Assembly (NCBI RefSeq): GCF_963678635.1
Contig: NC_087067.1
Coordinates: forward strand, 22,575,547 to 22,639,546
Length of the DNA stretch: 64,000 bases
From: Symsagittifera roscoffensis
Lineage: Eukaryota; Xenacoelomorpha; Acoela; Convolutidae
Direction of reading: 5' to 3'
Positions 1-9,490 of the stretch are shown piece after piece. The translations under genes were made by a program, and so were the position numbers. The stretch's first letter is position 1. Each line of letters begins with the position of its first letter. Below the pieces are notes generated by a model. That model did no database searches. It was not told the origin of the DNA and worked only from the letters and a program-made list of their open reading frames with translations.

Positions 1-77
1 CATTTCTATGAATAGTGCTTCTTTATTTTGAAGTTTTTCTCATCGTCGTTTTCTGCTGGAGGAAGAGGAATTGGAGG

Positions 78-260
78 TTACATTTGTTTTCTTACTGCTG
101 GGTTACTAACGCCTTCAATGTCCACAGAGTCTCTCACTGTGATAGTAGGATAAAAATTTGCTGCCCATTTTCCCGAGTTGTGACATATATCGTTTATCGA
201 GTGCTTCCAAAAAATTCTAATACTTCTAGGTTTGATTGTCAGACTGCGCCATGCAAAGAG
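78..260 (-). other. Possible terminal exon of a minus-strand gene, weak
   Basis: The minus strand is open here for about 60 codons and ends in a stretch reading SVDIEGVSNPAVRKQM before a stop. A donor-like GTAAG and a CCTCCAG acceptor lie about 40 bases apart (near 95 to 56), so a very short intron could extend the frame a little. I recognise no domain. The plus strand is also open across this region (15-287), and one of the two must be a shadow. No neighbouring exon is visible because the window starts here. Treat it as a candidate only. Confidence 0.15.
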
Positions 261-407
261 TTAGGTCCTAAAAAAGGTCCTATTTAGACAACTTTGACAA
301 CATAGAGAACTTCGGGAACAAAATGAAATTCATATGATGTTGAACATTTTGAACTAGCTAATCTAATTCTACTACTAGAATAACAAAATGAGAAAAACTA
401 AGTTGAA

Positions 408-948
408 CAAGACTGCTCAAATCAGGGCGAAGCCTTGAATGTTTCGACTGCCTTTAAAGGTTTATGGAGCAGTAATAACATCAGAAAAATAAATGTAATA
501 AAACAAAATGAAAAAAAAAGTTTTCTAAAATTTGAAAATTTTTAATGAAAATCATCCCCCCACACGCCATATAAAATACAAAAATATAGATTTTGCTCCT
601 TGCAACAAATCAATTATGGCAAATAAGCTTCTTTCAACCAATTTGGAACGATTTCTAAGACGGATTAACTCTCCGCTTACGCGTTAATAGCGCGAAATAT
701 ATCGCGCGTTAATTGCCCCAAATTGCCCAAAATGGCAATCTTTAAACCCCCATAATTTTACGAAAAAGATCACAGGTGAAATATCTTTTCAAATTTGAGC
801 TCATGACAACAATACCTTTCGAATGATATTTAGAAAATTCCGTCAAAAATGGCTAGTTTGACGGTTGAAAAGTCGAAATTTGTCGGAAGAAAAAAAACCC
901 ACCCCGAGCACAAATATTCCGTTACTTTCATATCGAAAGTCGGAAGAA
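408..948 (+). repeat. Dispersed non-autonomous element, family A, copy 1
   Basis: This element of about 540 bp recurs at 16311, 24837 and 26635. It opens with a hairpin module (GACTGCTC... then an imperfect GGGC/GCCTT stem). Then come a conserved CCCCCCACACGCCATATAAA block and a GCGCGAAATATATCGCGCG-type palindrome. It closes with TTACTTTCATATCGAAAGTCGG. The 9-bp GTTCCGACT near the left end of other copies is the reverse complement of AGTCGGAAC at the right end, so short terminal inverted repeats are likely. No coding capacity is seen. It lies just upstream of gene 1. Confidence 0.65.
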
Positions 949-1095
949 CTAATAGTTGAAATTAACGGTAATTTCAATGGCTATAATTGAGCAGCGTCTT
1001 CCAAATACTATATCACTTTTAGAAGTTATCAATTAACTGCGTATACGTGATATATGGGATAGAGGTTAAGGTAACAATACTAGCTACGCATTATA

Positions 1096-1261
1096 CATCA
1101 CGAGGCCAAGCTGTGCTTTGAATAGGCGACAAATCTTTAAACATTGTAAAACGTTGTCGGAGCTATCAAATAAACTGAGAGAACAAAAGAAGAACAAAGA
1201 GAGCGTCCTTGTGGAAGAATCCGCTTATAGTTATCAAAATACATATTTTGGCCTCGTAATG
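1096..1261. mobile_element. Short TIR element (ATTACGAGGCC family), 166 bp
   Basis: The ends read CATCACGAGGCCAAG and, inverted, CATTACGAGGCCAAA. The same termini bound the elements at 2637-3136 and 34683-34872 and occur as relics at 14284 and 22816. The interior (GACAAATCTTTAAACATT ... AACAAAAGAAGAACAAAG) also matches the edges of the 1.5-kb repeats in gene 1 intron 1, which shows that those arrays grew inside a member of this family. It has no coding capacity and is a MITE by structure. Confidence 0.65.
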
Positions 1262-1350
1262 TAATAATAAAGGGGTTTTGTTTTTTAGTGGTCGCCCTTA
1301 TCCTGCTGCAGACCCTCGGTACACTATTGCAATAATTGAAATGCTTTTGC

Positions 1351-1352
1351 AG
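1351..1352 (+). promoter_or_regulatory. Splice or trans-splice acceptor before gene 1 ATG
   Basis: TGCTTTTGCAG ends 19 bases before the gene 1 start codon. An acceptor this close to the ATG, with no convincing upstream coding exon, fits addition of a spliced leader. An ordinary 5' UTR intron is the alternative. Confidence 0.5.
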
Positions 1353-1371
1353 GAACACCATCATTTATTAA

Positions 1372-1735
1372 ATGGCTGACAAGGGTTGCGCAAATACAGT
1401 GCTTCTCATGGGCATCGTGTTTGGGGGTCTCACTGCTTTCTGTGCCACCCTCGCTCAATTGAATCACGTGTTTGTATATGAAGCAAAAACTAATGGGGAG
1501 GTCACTGGGTTTTTCAAAAGCGGTTTCTATTGGGTTTGTGCACTCAGTTTTGGGGGTTCTGGCAGTGGAGGAGCAGGAGGAGGAGATTCTGGCAGTATGG
1601 GGGGTTCTGGCAGTATGGGGGGTTCTGGCAGTGGAGGAGGCAATAGTAAACCAGTGCTCGCTGGTTCGATGCCAGACAATACGCCAACTATACACCGACA
1701 GAAACGTGGTGTAATGACATGCATCCGCATGAGTG
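1372..1735 (+). CDS. Gene 1, exon 1: four-TM membrane protein with Gly/Ser-rich loop
   Basis: This is the first exon of a 276-aa protein and encodes residues 1-121, ending in phase 1 at AGTG|GTAAGT. Residues 9-30 form the first membrane segment. The loop that follows has GFYWVC (Cys56) and, after a Gly/Ser tract at 61-90, a dibasic RQKR (109-112) and TC (Cys117). The paralogue at 48-57 kb has the same GF-W-C ... T-C arrangement, reminiscent of the W-C-C signature in claudin/PMP22 proteins; that family link is inference. The paralogue has two introns within the matching stretch, and this gene has none. The Gly/Ser tract comes from imperfect tandem copies of an 18-bp unit (GGTTCTGGCAGTATGGGG). 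The ATG is the first in frame after the acceptor at 1351-1352. I do not recognise the gene by name. Confidence 0.85.
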
Positions 1736-2636
1736 GTAAGTACACACTATGCTGCTCAGTATCAGACTGCTTTGAGAGCATTCTCGTTCACTGAGAAACA
1801 GATTCGTTTTTTGTCACATTGCATAACTGTTTCTAATTATACCTGAATAATATACCGTAGCTATAAATCATCAGGAAAAAAATTGGATCTCCGCCTCTTC
1901 GCCCTAATTTATTCTTAAAAAAATCAAATGATTGCGTGTAGGAAATTTGATTAGATAAGGTTTAAAAGTTTTCTGATTTCCACTATGAGTGCAATTATGC
2001 ACCGAATTCGCCTTCAATTTTGGCTAAAGTGGGTTTGCCAAAAACGTTCTAATTTTTTTAGCCGAAAAGATCATGAACATTTTTAATATTCCAAGAGTTA
2101 AAAATTACCAAATCCTCGCCTTTCTTTATTTCTTTTCTGGTGAAAAGTTTCAGAAAAATGCAGTTACGCACTTTTTCTATAATCTAGCCAAAGCATATGT
2201 CGCTGTCTGTAAGCGGTTTAAGAACACGATTGCTTATTCTGAGCTTGCTCTCGACAGAATTGTAGATTCATCATGGTTAATCAAAATATCTTCTCGTGGT
2301 TTCTTAAACCTGAACTACTATCCTATTTTTCCAGTTTCCAGCTAAGACAGCATCTAAATTGCTAAAAAAAACTTCAAATCATTTTCTATTCTATTGATGA
2401 AACTTCAATTTTTAAGTTCCTAGTTGAAGCCAAAGACTGTTTTTTCCGCCCGAAACAATAGTAAAAATGAGACAAATATAGGCAACTACTTCTTAAAAGT
2501 TGTAATAAAGCTTGGATTTGATGGATATAAAATCAGTTATTAAGTACCCTGGAAACACTAATATGTTTTTGTGTCGCTAAGAGCTTGGTTTTTTAGGTAC
2601 TCTATCAGTCAAAAAGTTTCAAACGGTTCTTTTCTT
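1736..2636. other. Start of gene 1 intron 1, no feature seen
   Basis: The intron (1736-14716, about 13 kb) begins with roughly 900 bases of AT-rich sequence. It holds short open stretches on both strands, none with recognisable domains, and I see no repeat family in it. Confidence 0.6.
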
Positions 2637-3136
2637 CATTACGAGGCCAAATTATGTATTTTGTGAATTGTAAACGGATTCCGCAAAAGGCAAAAATTTC
2701 ATTCGTCGCGGAATCCGCAATATTGATATTTCTCTTTGATCTTCTCTGCTGTTTTCAATTCCACGGACAAATAGCTAAAACACTGTATTGCTCAAAATCA
2801 CTCCAAAAACAGGCAATTTTGCGGAATCCGCAACTGTATGTGGAATCCGCAAATTGTAAGCGGAATCCGCAAATTGTAAGCGGAATCCGTATAAATCCAC
2901 TTACATTTGCGAAATCCGCGTACATTTGCGTACGGAACCTATTTTCGCTCGTTGCGGAATCCGCAACATAATCAATGTGCCAACACAATTTATCTTGGAG
3001 GTATTTGTACGCGGAATCCTTTGAATCTTTGTAAGTGGAATCCGCTTACAGTTTGGAGCATATTTTAAGACTTGTCTCTGGAGACATACAGACACAAAAG
3101 TGTGCGCCTATCCAGTGCAGAGTTTGACCTCGTAAT
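2637..3136. mobile_element. TIR element (ATTACGAGGCC family), 500 bp, packed with short palindromes
   Basis: The left end is CATTACGAGGCCAAAT and the right end, inverted, is CATTACGAGGTCAAAC. The interior carries about ten copies of a 13-15 base palindromic word, best seen as TTGCGGAATCCGCAA. They lie near 2680, 2707, 2820, 2842, 2862, 2880, 2910, 2952, 3013 and 3036, several at a spacing of about 20 bases. The 166-bp relative at 1096 has only one such word, so the word has multiplied inside this copy. Open frames across it are artefacts of the repeats. Confidence 0.7.
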
Positions 3137-4205
3137 GTTGCAATTTTGCTATTTATGTTTTCACATGATTACTGTCTGATTTTAATTACTTAAGTTGACA
3201 AACAAAATTTGTTTTTCTTGCATTATAACAAAACTTTTATACATGAAATGTGTATGAAATGTGAAATCAGAAACACTATCTCCCAAAAAAATTTTGTTGC
3301 TTATGCTGGTAAGTTTTTCCCAAAACATTTTGTAGGATTTGAACTCGAATGCAAAATTTATTTGCAAGATGGCATGGTAATTTGTAACTGTAAGAACAAG
3401 CATCCGTTTGCGTTTTGACTCCCGTTTTGTTCCCATGAGCGCAATTTTTTAAAAGTTTGACGCATCTTCCTCGAATTTTTCTCTCGCTGGCTTAGTTGAA
3501 ATGAAAATGATTTAGTTAAATGCTTTTTGGTCCCCATCTTATCTGCAATTGCAGAAATTTGTGAAAAAGTATTGTTTGATTTTTCAAGCCGCCTCTGCAG
3601 TATTTTTTTGGTCTCATCAATTGAATTTCTTGAAATCAGTTGATTTCTCATCTGCAGCAGAAAAATTTTATTGTAGGGGCTCAATCACTCTGGGAAACTG
3701 TTAACTTTGGTAATTTTTATGATTCTCTCGTTTTCTAGATATTTCAATAGCTCAAAATTGTCTGTAGGTAATTTTTTGGTTTCAATCATCAACCCACCAA
3801 ATATGCCGTTTTATTCGGATTGAAGTCTTGATTGAGTTTTTTTGTTTGCTTTAAAAAGGGCTATGAAACAAAGATGCAGTACATATGTCATTCATCAGAT
3901 AAGCTGAAGATTTGAGTCTTTGCAGATATGATTGAAGGCGTCTCTAGTTCGAGGCAATAAATGATGCGCACAGCCCAGGCCATGAGTTTCATGATTATTG
4001 TTCCGAAAATCCTCAAAGACAGTCTGATATTTGAAATCACCGTAAAACGATTCGCTTCTGATACCGCTGTTTTTCCTCCGTTTTGACCAATGTTGCAAGG
4101 GTAGCTTTTCGTTTTCATCGCTATTCCTCCGTCCTTACTCGCAACCCAATCAAATTGAGGGTTTTCCCTGCTCCTATCAATCGAGTTTTGCATAGAAAAA
4201 TACAA
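3137..4205 (-). other. Intronic stretch with two minus-strand open frames, unassigned
   Basis: Two minus-strand stretches are open: 3888-4205 (105 codons) and 3358-3684 (108 codons). The second is rich in Lys, Arg and Ser with possible coiled-coil character. A third frame at 3895-4098 overlaps the first. Their order and composition could suit the DNA-binding end of a decayed transposase, but I find no motif that proves it. No splice sites link them convincingly. Confidence 0.2.
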
Positions 4206-6200
4206 AAAAATGTTTGAGTCAAGGAATCTGAAATTTTCTAGAGTAGTTCAAATCACAACTATTAGGGTTTTTTGAAATGTATTATTACTCAATCCAGACG
4301 GATGATTATTTGTGGTCCCTGATTTTGCTAGGAAAACAAAAAGAAAAATTAAAAAAACATTAAAAACATAATAGACACACGAATACAAAGTCCCACCCCA
4401 ATTTCAATGGCCGAAATATTAAATTAAAAAAAAACAACTTTGAAAATTTTTTCATTCTACTGAGAGAAATTGAGTCGTGAATAAACCGTCATTGCTGCGG
4501 AAAAGAATAAGTTATATTAACAAAATATTTGTTTGGCCAAGGCATTTTCTATTGCTCTTATTTGCAAGTGTGAGTAGAAAAAATTGCATCAAAGCATTAT
4601 AGGACTAAATGTAAATTGGTATGCAATTGATTCTCTCTTAAAAAAAACTTTGCGATAAGATTTTTTTAAACAAAGAACTAGCATTAAGATTAATTTTTTA
4701 TTTGCAAAAACTTGGTTTGTTATATTGAGGGAGCTGGAAAACTTATCGTTTTCCTCATAGACTGTTGAGATATGTCATCAATTTTGAAAGCCATATTGCG
4801 TGATTTAGTTATGTTTCCACAGCGTCAACTTGTTTATTAAACAAATATTCGTTTCCTGGGTGAAAATAGAAAAAAAAACATGAGTAGAAAAAAGTGTTGA
4901 ATTCAATTTATCCATAAAGAAATAGGACATTTAAATACAACATTTTTCAGAAATTTATTTCACATATGAGACATTCAAAATAATCATTGTTGGATGCACA
5001 GTGTTTATTTGCTTCCTCTCATGGTTTCATTCTGGAGACAGTTATAAAAACAAAACATCCAACGTTTTTTTTTCAAGTTACACAATGAAAATACTCTCTG
5101 AAGGAATCAAAATTTTAAAAATGACTAAAAAAAAGTAAGAAAAACTTCAAACATTTAGAAAGTTGTTCAGGTTTTAATAAAAAAACTGCGTGTTAACGAA
5201 ATTAACTGTACACATGTAGGACTTTACTTTTAGACAAACAATACTTCATTAAAAAGGTTTCGCGTTTTGAAAACTTAAAAATCAGCAACACTTTTTGATA
5301 GACAGTACTTATTTGCTTCCTCTCACTCATAATTTGTCCCGCAGACATTTATAAACAAAAAAAACTTCCAAATTTGTTTTCAAGTTGCCTAATTTAGATA
5401 ATCATTGGTGGAATCAAAACAATGAAATTGACTGAAAGTAGCATGCAGCTTTTCATATGCTTAGAAAATCTTCAAGTTTTATTATTAAAACTGCGTGTTA
5501 AAAAAACTACTTAAACAAAAAATTAGAAAATTTGGACAAAACATACATCAAAAGTAAGGTTTTGTATCTTGAGAAATCTTAGGAAGGGTATTTACCGGTG
5601 ATTTTAAAAGCTCGGATTCGTAAGGTGGGTAGCTAGGCAACTTGTTACCCTCAAAGAATAGTGCTTCTTGGTAAAACTAATTCTCAGTGATGGTCATTTA
5701 TGACTATGAGAATACTGAGGACTTGTACAAAAAATTAGGACATTTGGACAAAACGTAAGTCAATAGTAATGTTTTGCGTTATGATAAATTTGAAAATCAA
5801 AAGTAACATATGATAAAAGTTGTTATTTTGATCCCTCTCAATGCTTCGTATCGTAGAGAGTTATGTATAATTAAACATCTGAAAACTTTTTCTTCTGGTT
5901 GTAAAATGTCAATTAAAAATGTCGATCGAAAAAACGATTGAAGCTAAAATGACCTTTTTTAAATCATAAAAATTTTTTAAAACTTCTCAATATGATAGTT
6001 TTTTTTAAAAAAAACATGACAAGAATTAAAATTTTTTAATTCTTGTCTTTTTTAAATTACATTTTAAAACCCTAACTGCGATCAGACTGCGTTTATGATT
6101 TGAATTATCTTATATCCCAGCATTAAAAAAAGCAATCTAAATCAAGTTTAAATTAGTTTACCTCCGTTTTTTCAATCTTAAATAGTTTTTGTTTTTAGGG
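4206..6200. repeat. AT-rich intron with a degenerate roughly 300-500 bp repeat
   Basis: Three diverged blocks share a TTATTTGCTTCCTCTCA-like core followed by a GAGACAGTTATAAAAACAAA-like stretch, near 4997-5090, 5305-5390 and 5822-5900. Around them GTAAGGTTTTG and CTGCGTGTTAA pieces also recur. It looks like an old tandem repeat or a decayed dispersed element. No coding potential is seen. Confidence 0.4.
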
Positions 6201-6202
6201 AA

Positions 6203-8162
6203 ATGAAAAGGATATCAATTGATTTAGGTAAATTTTTTTATTCGAACTTAATCAATTTTGAGTTTGAATTGCTTACATTTTTCTTTCATACTTTTTATGG
6301 ACTAAACTTTGTGGAAAATCAAAAACACCGTCCAAAAATTGGAATTTGGTTGGAAAAACTATCTGTTTCAAGAGTTCGCTTTGTGAACAAAAAGTGAGTT
6401 TTTTTCTGAAATTGTTTCTGATCACACGTATTTTAGCAAACCAGAGCACTAGAAAAACTTTTATGCTGGGTAAATTTTTTTATTAGAATTTAATGAATTT
6501 GAGTTTGCGTTGCATTTATTCATTTTCCATCAGTGTGCATTTTATATCAAAGGCGTAAAACAAAAACAAGAAAAAGTTTTAAATTGATTTATCAATATTA
6601 TTAAAAAATACTGTCCAAAAACTGGGTTTTGGTTGGAAAAACTATTTGTTTCAAGAGTTCGCTTTGTGAATAAAAAGTAAGTTTTTTTCTGAAATTGTTT
6701 TGGATCACACATGTTTTAGCACACCAGAGCACTAGAAAAACATTTATGCTGGGTAAATTTTTTTATTAGAATTTAATGAATTTGAGTTTGCGTTGCATTT
6801 ATTCATTTTCCATCAGTGTGCATTTTATATCAAAGGCGTAAAACAAAAACAAGAAAATGTTTTAAATAGATTTGTCAATATTATTTAAAAAAATACTGTC
6901 CAAAAACTGGGTTTTGGTTGGAAAAACTATTTGTTTCAAGAGTTCGCTTTGTGAATAAAAAGTAAGTTTTTTTCTGAAATTGTTTTTGATCACACAAATT
7001 AGAGCACTAGAAAAAAATTTATGCTGGGTAAATTTTTTATTAGAATTCAATGAATTTGAGTTTGCGTTGCATTTATTCATTTTCCATCAGTTTGCATTTT
7101 ATATCAAAGGCGTAAAACAAAAACAAGAAAAAGTTTTAAATAGATTTATCAAATTATTAAAAAATACTGTCCAAAAACTGGGTTTTGGTTGGAAAAACTA
7201 TTTGTTTCAAGAGTTCGCTTTGTGAATAAAAAGTAAGTTTTTTTCTGAAATTGTTTTTGATCACACAAATTAGAGCACTAGAAAAAAATTTATGCTGGGT
7301 AAATTTTTTATTAGAATTCAATGAATTTGAGTTTGCGTTGCATTAATTCATTTTCCATCAGTTTGCATTTTATATCAAAGGCGTAAAACAAAAACAAGAA
7401 AAAATTTTAAATTGATTTATCAATATTATTAAAAAATACTGTCCAAAAACTGGGTTTTGGTTGGAAAAACTATTTGTTTCAAGAGTTCGCTTTGTGAATA
7501 AAAAGTAAGTTTTTTTCTGAAATTGTTTTGGATCACACATGTTTTAGCACACCAGAGCACTAGAAAAACATTTATGCTGGGTAAATTTTTTTATTAGAAT
7601 TTAATGAATTTGAGTTTGCGTTGCATTTATTCATTTTCCATCAGTGTGCATTTTATATCAAAGGCGTAAAACAAAAACAAGAAAATGTTTTAAATAGATT
7701 TGTCAATATTATTTAAAAAAATACTGTCCAAAAACTGGGTTTTGGTTGGAAAAACTATTTGTTTCAAGAGTTCGCTTTGTGAATAAAAAGTAAGTTTTTT
7801 TCTGAAATTGTTTTTGATCACACGTGTTTTAGCAAACCAGAGCACTAGAAAAACATTTATGCTGGGTAAATTTTTTTATTAGAATTTAATGAATTTGAGT
7901 TTGCGTTGCATTTATTTATTTTCCATCAGTGTGCATTTTATATCAAAGGCGTAAAACAAAAACAAGAAAAAGTTTTAAATAGATTTATCAAAATTTTAAA
8001 AAAATAATGTCCAAAAACTGGGTTTTGGTTGGAAAAACTATTTGTTTCAAGAGTTCGCTTTGTGAAAAAAAGTAAGTTTTTTTTCTGAAATTTTTTCATT
8101 CTGATCTCACGTGTTTTAGCCAACCAGAGCACTAGAAAAACATTTATGTTGGGTTGATTTTT
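6203..8162. repeat. Tandem satellite, about seven units of roughly 280 bp
   Basis: Units restart at TTTATGCTGGGTAAATTTTT near 6459, 6741, 7019, 7290, 7571 and 7857, with a degenerate one at 8143. Spacing is 271-287 bp. The first unit (from about 6203) is the most diverged, and the inner ones are nearly identical, as expected from local unequal exchange. A further decayed unit sits at about 8930-9140 and its copy at about 17480-17690. Each unit contains a GTAAGTTTTTTTCTG donor-like and a GTGTTTTAG acceptor-like string about 45 bases apart. Short open frames repeat with the unit and are not genes. Confidence 0.85.
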
Positions 8163-8474
8163 AATTCGAATTAATTTTGAGTTTGCGTTGCATTTATTTT
8201 CCATCAGTTTGCATATTACTTCAAAAGCATAGAACAAAAAGAAGAAATAGTTATAATTAGATTTATTGATAATGTTTTATGATATCCATGCACTTTTTAC
8301 GCTGTATGTGTGATCTATATTAGGCTTTACTTTTATTTATTACAATATCTGGTTTACAAAAACAGGGTTTTCGATGTTTTCATTTCTAATTTTTGAGCTC
8401 AAAGTTTGATTTATTGTGACCGTTTGTTAGATTTTTTGTTAGGCTTGTGCCCAAAATCTTTTCCATGCTTTTTT

Positions 8475-8820
8475 GCTACGTTAGCAAAAAAAACTTAAAT
8501 CAAATGATTTTTTAGACACTTGGATTGATCTACTCAGGGGTCTTTTAAAATGGGTTTGAATGGATTTTAGTAAGATTCAGATGAGTTTAAGTGAGATTTG
8601 GATGGATGTTATTGAGTCGGAAAATCCATCCAAATCGATTTAAGTCTAATTGTTAGACACCTAAGTTGATCCAAAATTTTCATGAACAATAGATTTAAAT
8701 CGATTTTGAATTCATTTCAATTTCTAAAATGTACATTGTTAATCAACCTGGATTGATTTAAAATCGAATTATAATCAATTTATTTCAATCCGAAATCATT
8801 TGCTTTTGTTAGCGCGGGGA
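8475..8820. mobile_element. MITE-like foldback element inside duplication copy A
   Basis: GCTACGTTAGCAAAAAAAAC at the left faces GCTTTTGTTAGCGCG at the right as imperfect inverted ends. Inside, AAATCGATTTAA and related ATCGATT words pair across the element. It is repeated in copy B at about 17022-17367. It has no coding capacity. Confidence 0.45.
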
Positions 8821-9124
8821 AAGATTTGCACTTAGTTGACACACTCGAAAACTAGTACTGGGAACAATTTTATGTTTAACGGAAGATGTTGCAAGTTTTT
8901 CGGAAGAATACTGCCACCAAACAAACGCTTAAAAAAATTTCTTTCAATTTTTTTATATACTAAACTTTCTGGAAAACTCAAAAACACTCTCCAAAAACTG
9001 CGTTTTGGATGAAAAAGCTATTTGTTTTAAGAGCTCGCTTTGTGAATAAAAAGTAATTTTTTCTGCATTTTTTTGATCACACGTGTTTTAGCAAACCAGA
9101 GCACTAGAAAAACATTTATGCTGG

Positions 9125-9490
9125 TTAATTTTTTATATAAACCATTTAAGCGATGGAATGTAGATTTTACATGCTACCAACTAAGGTTAAAATGATGAAT
9201 GTACATGCTCCAAAGCAGATGAGCTATGCATAATCTTCAAAGAGCTCTTAGCCTACTTGAACAGCTCGCTAATTGCTTTGACGACTTCAACTATATTTAA
9301 GCGTGGCGAATTATCTCGCACATAGTAATCGTTCCAATTTGAATTGAGGCTAGCCAGTCGGTCGTACTAATTTGGTACGACTCAAACTCTTACACTTGAT
9401 CTTTGATAAAGTTTTTCAATATTTTTTTCGAAACAGTATTCGATTAATTACACTATTTGACGGATTCAGCAGCAGTCGGAACATTCAAGG
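9125..9490. other. Non-repetitive intron segment before the 1.5-kb array
   Basis: This stretch has somewhat higher GC than its surroundings and includes a short perfect hairpin, GTCGTAC...GTACGAC, near 9361-9380. It is copied almost exactly at about 17685-18040. I see no open frame or RNA gene. Its right end (AGTCGGAACATTCAAGG) is the inverted start of the hairpin module described for family A. Confidence 0.4.

Noticed and set aside
1324-1695. Minus-strand open frame of 123 codons over gene 1 exon 1
   Set aside because: It is a Ser/Thr/Arg-rich shadow of the Gly/Ser repeat on the coding strand, and the + strand has splice sites and a paralogue.
6862-8237. Several open frames of 70-100 codons repeating every 280 bp
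   Set aside because: They follow the satellite unit and shift frame with small length changes between units.
9340-9390. Perfect GTCGTAC/GTACGAC hairpin considered as an operator or RNA element
   Set aside because: It is a single short stem inside a duplicated intron segment with no other sign of function.
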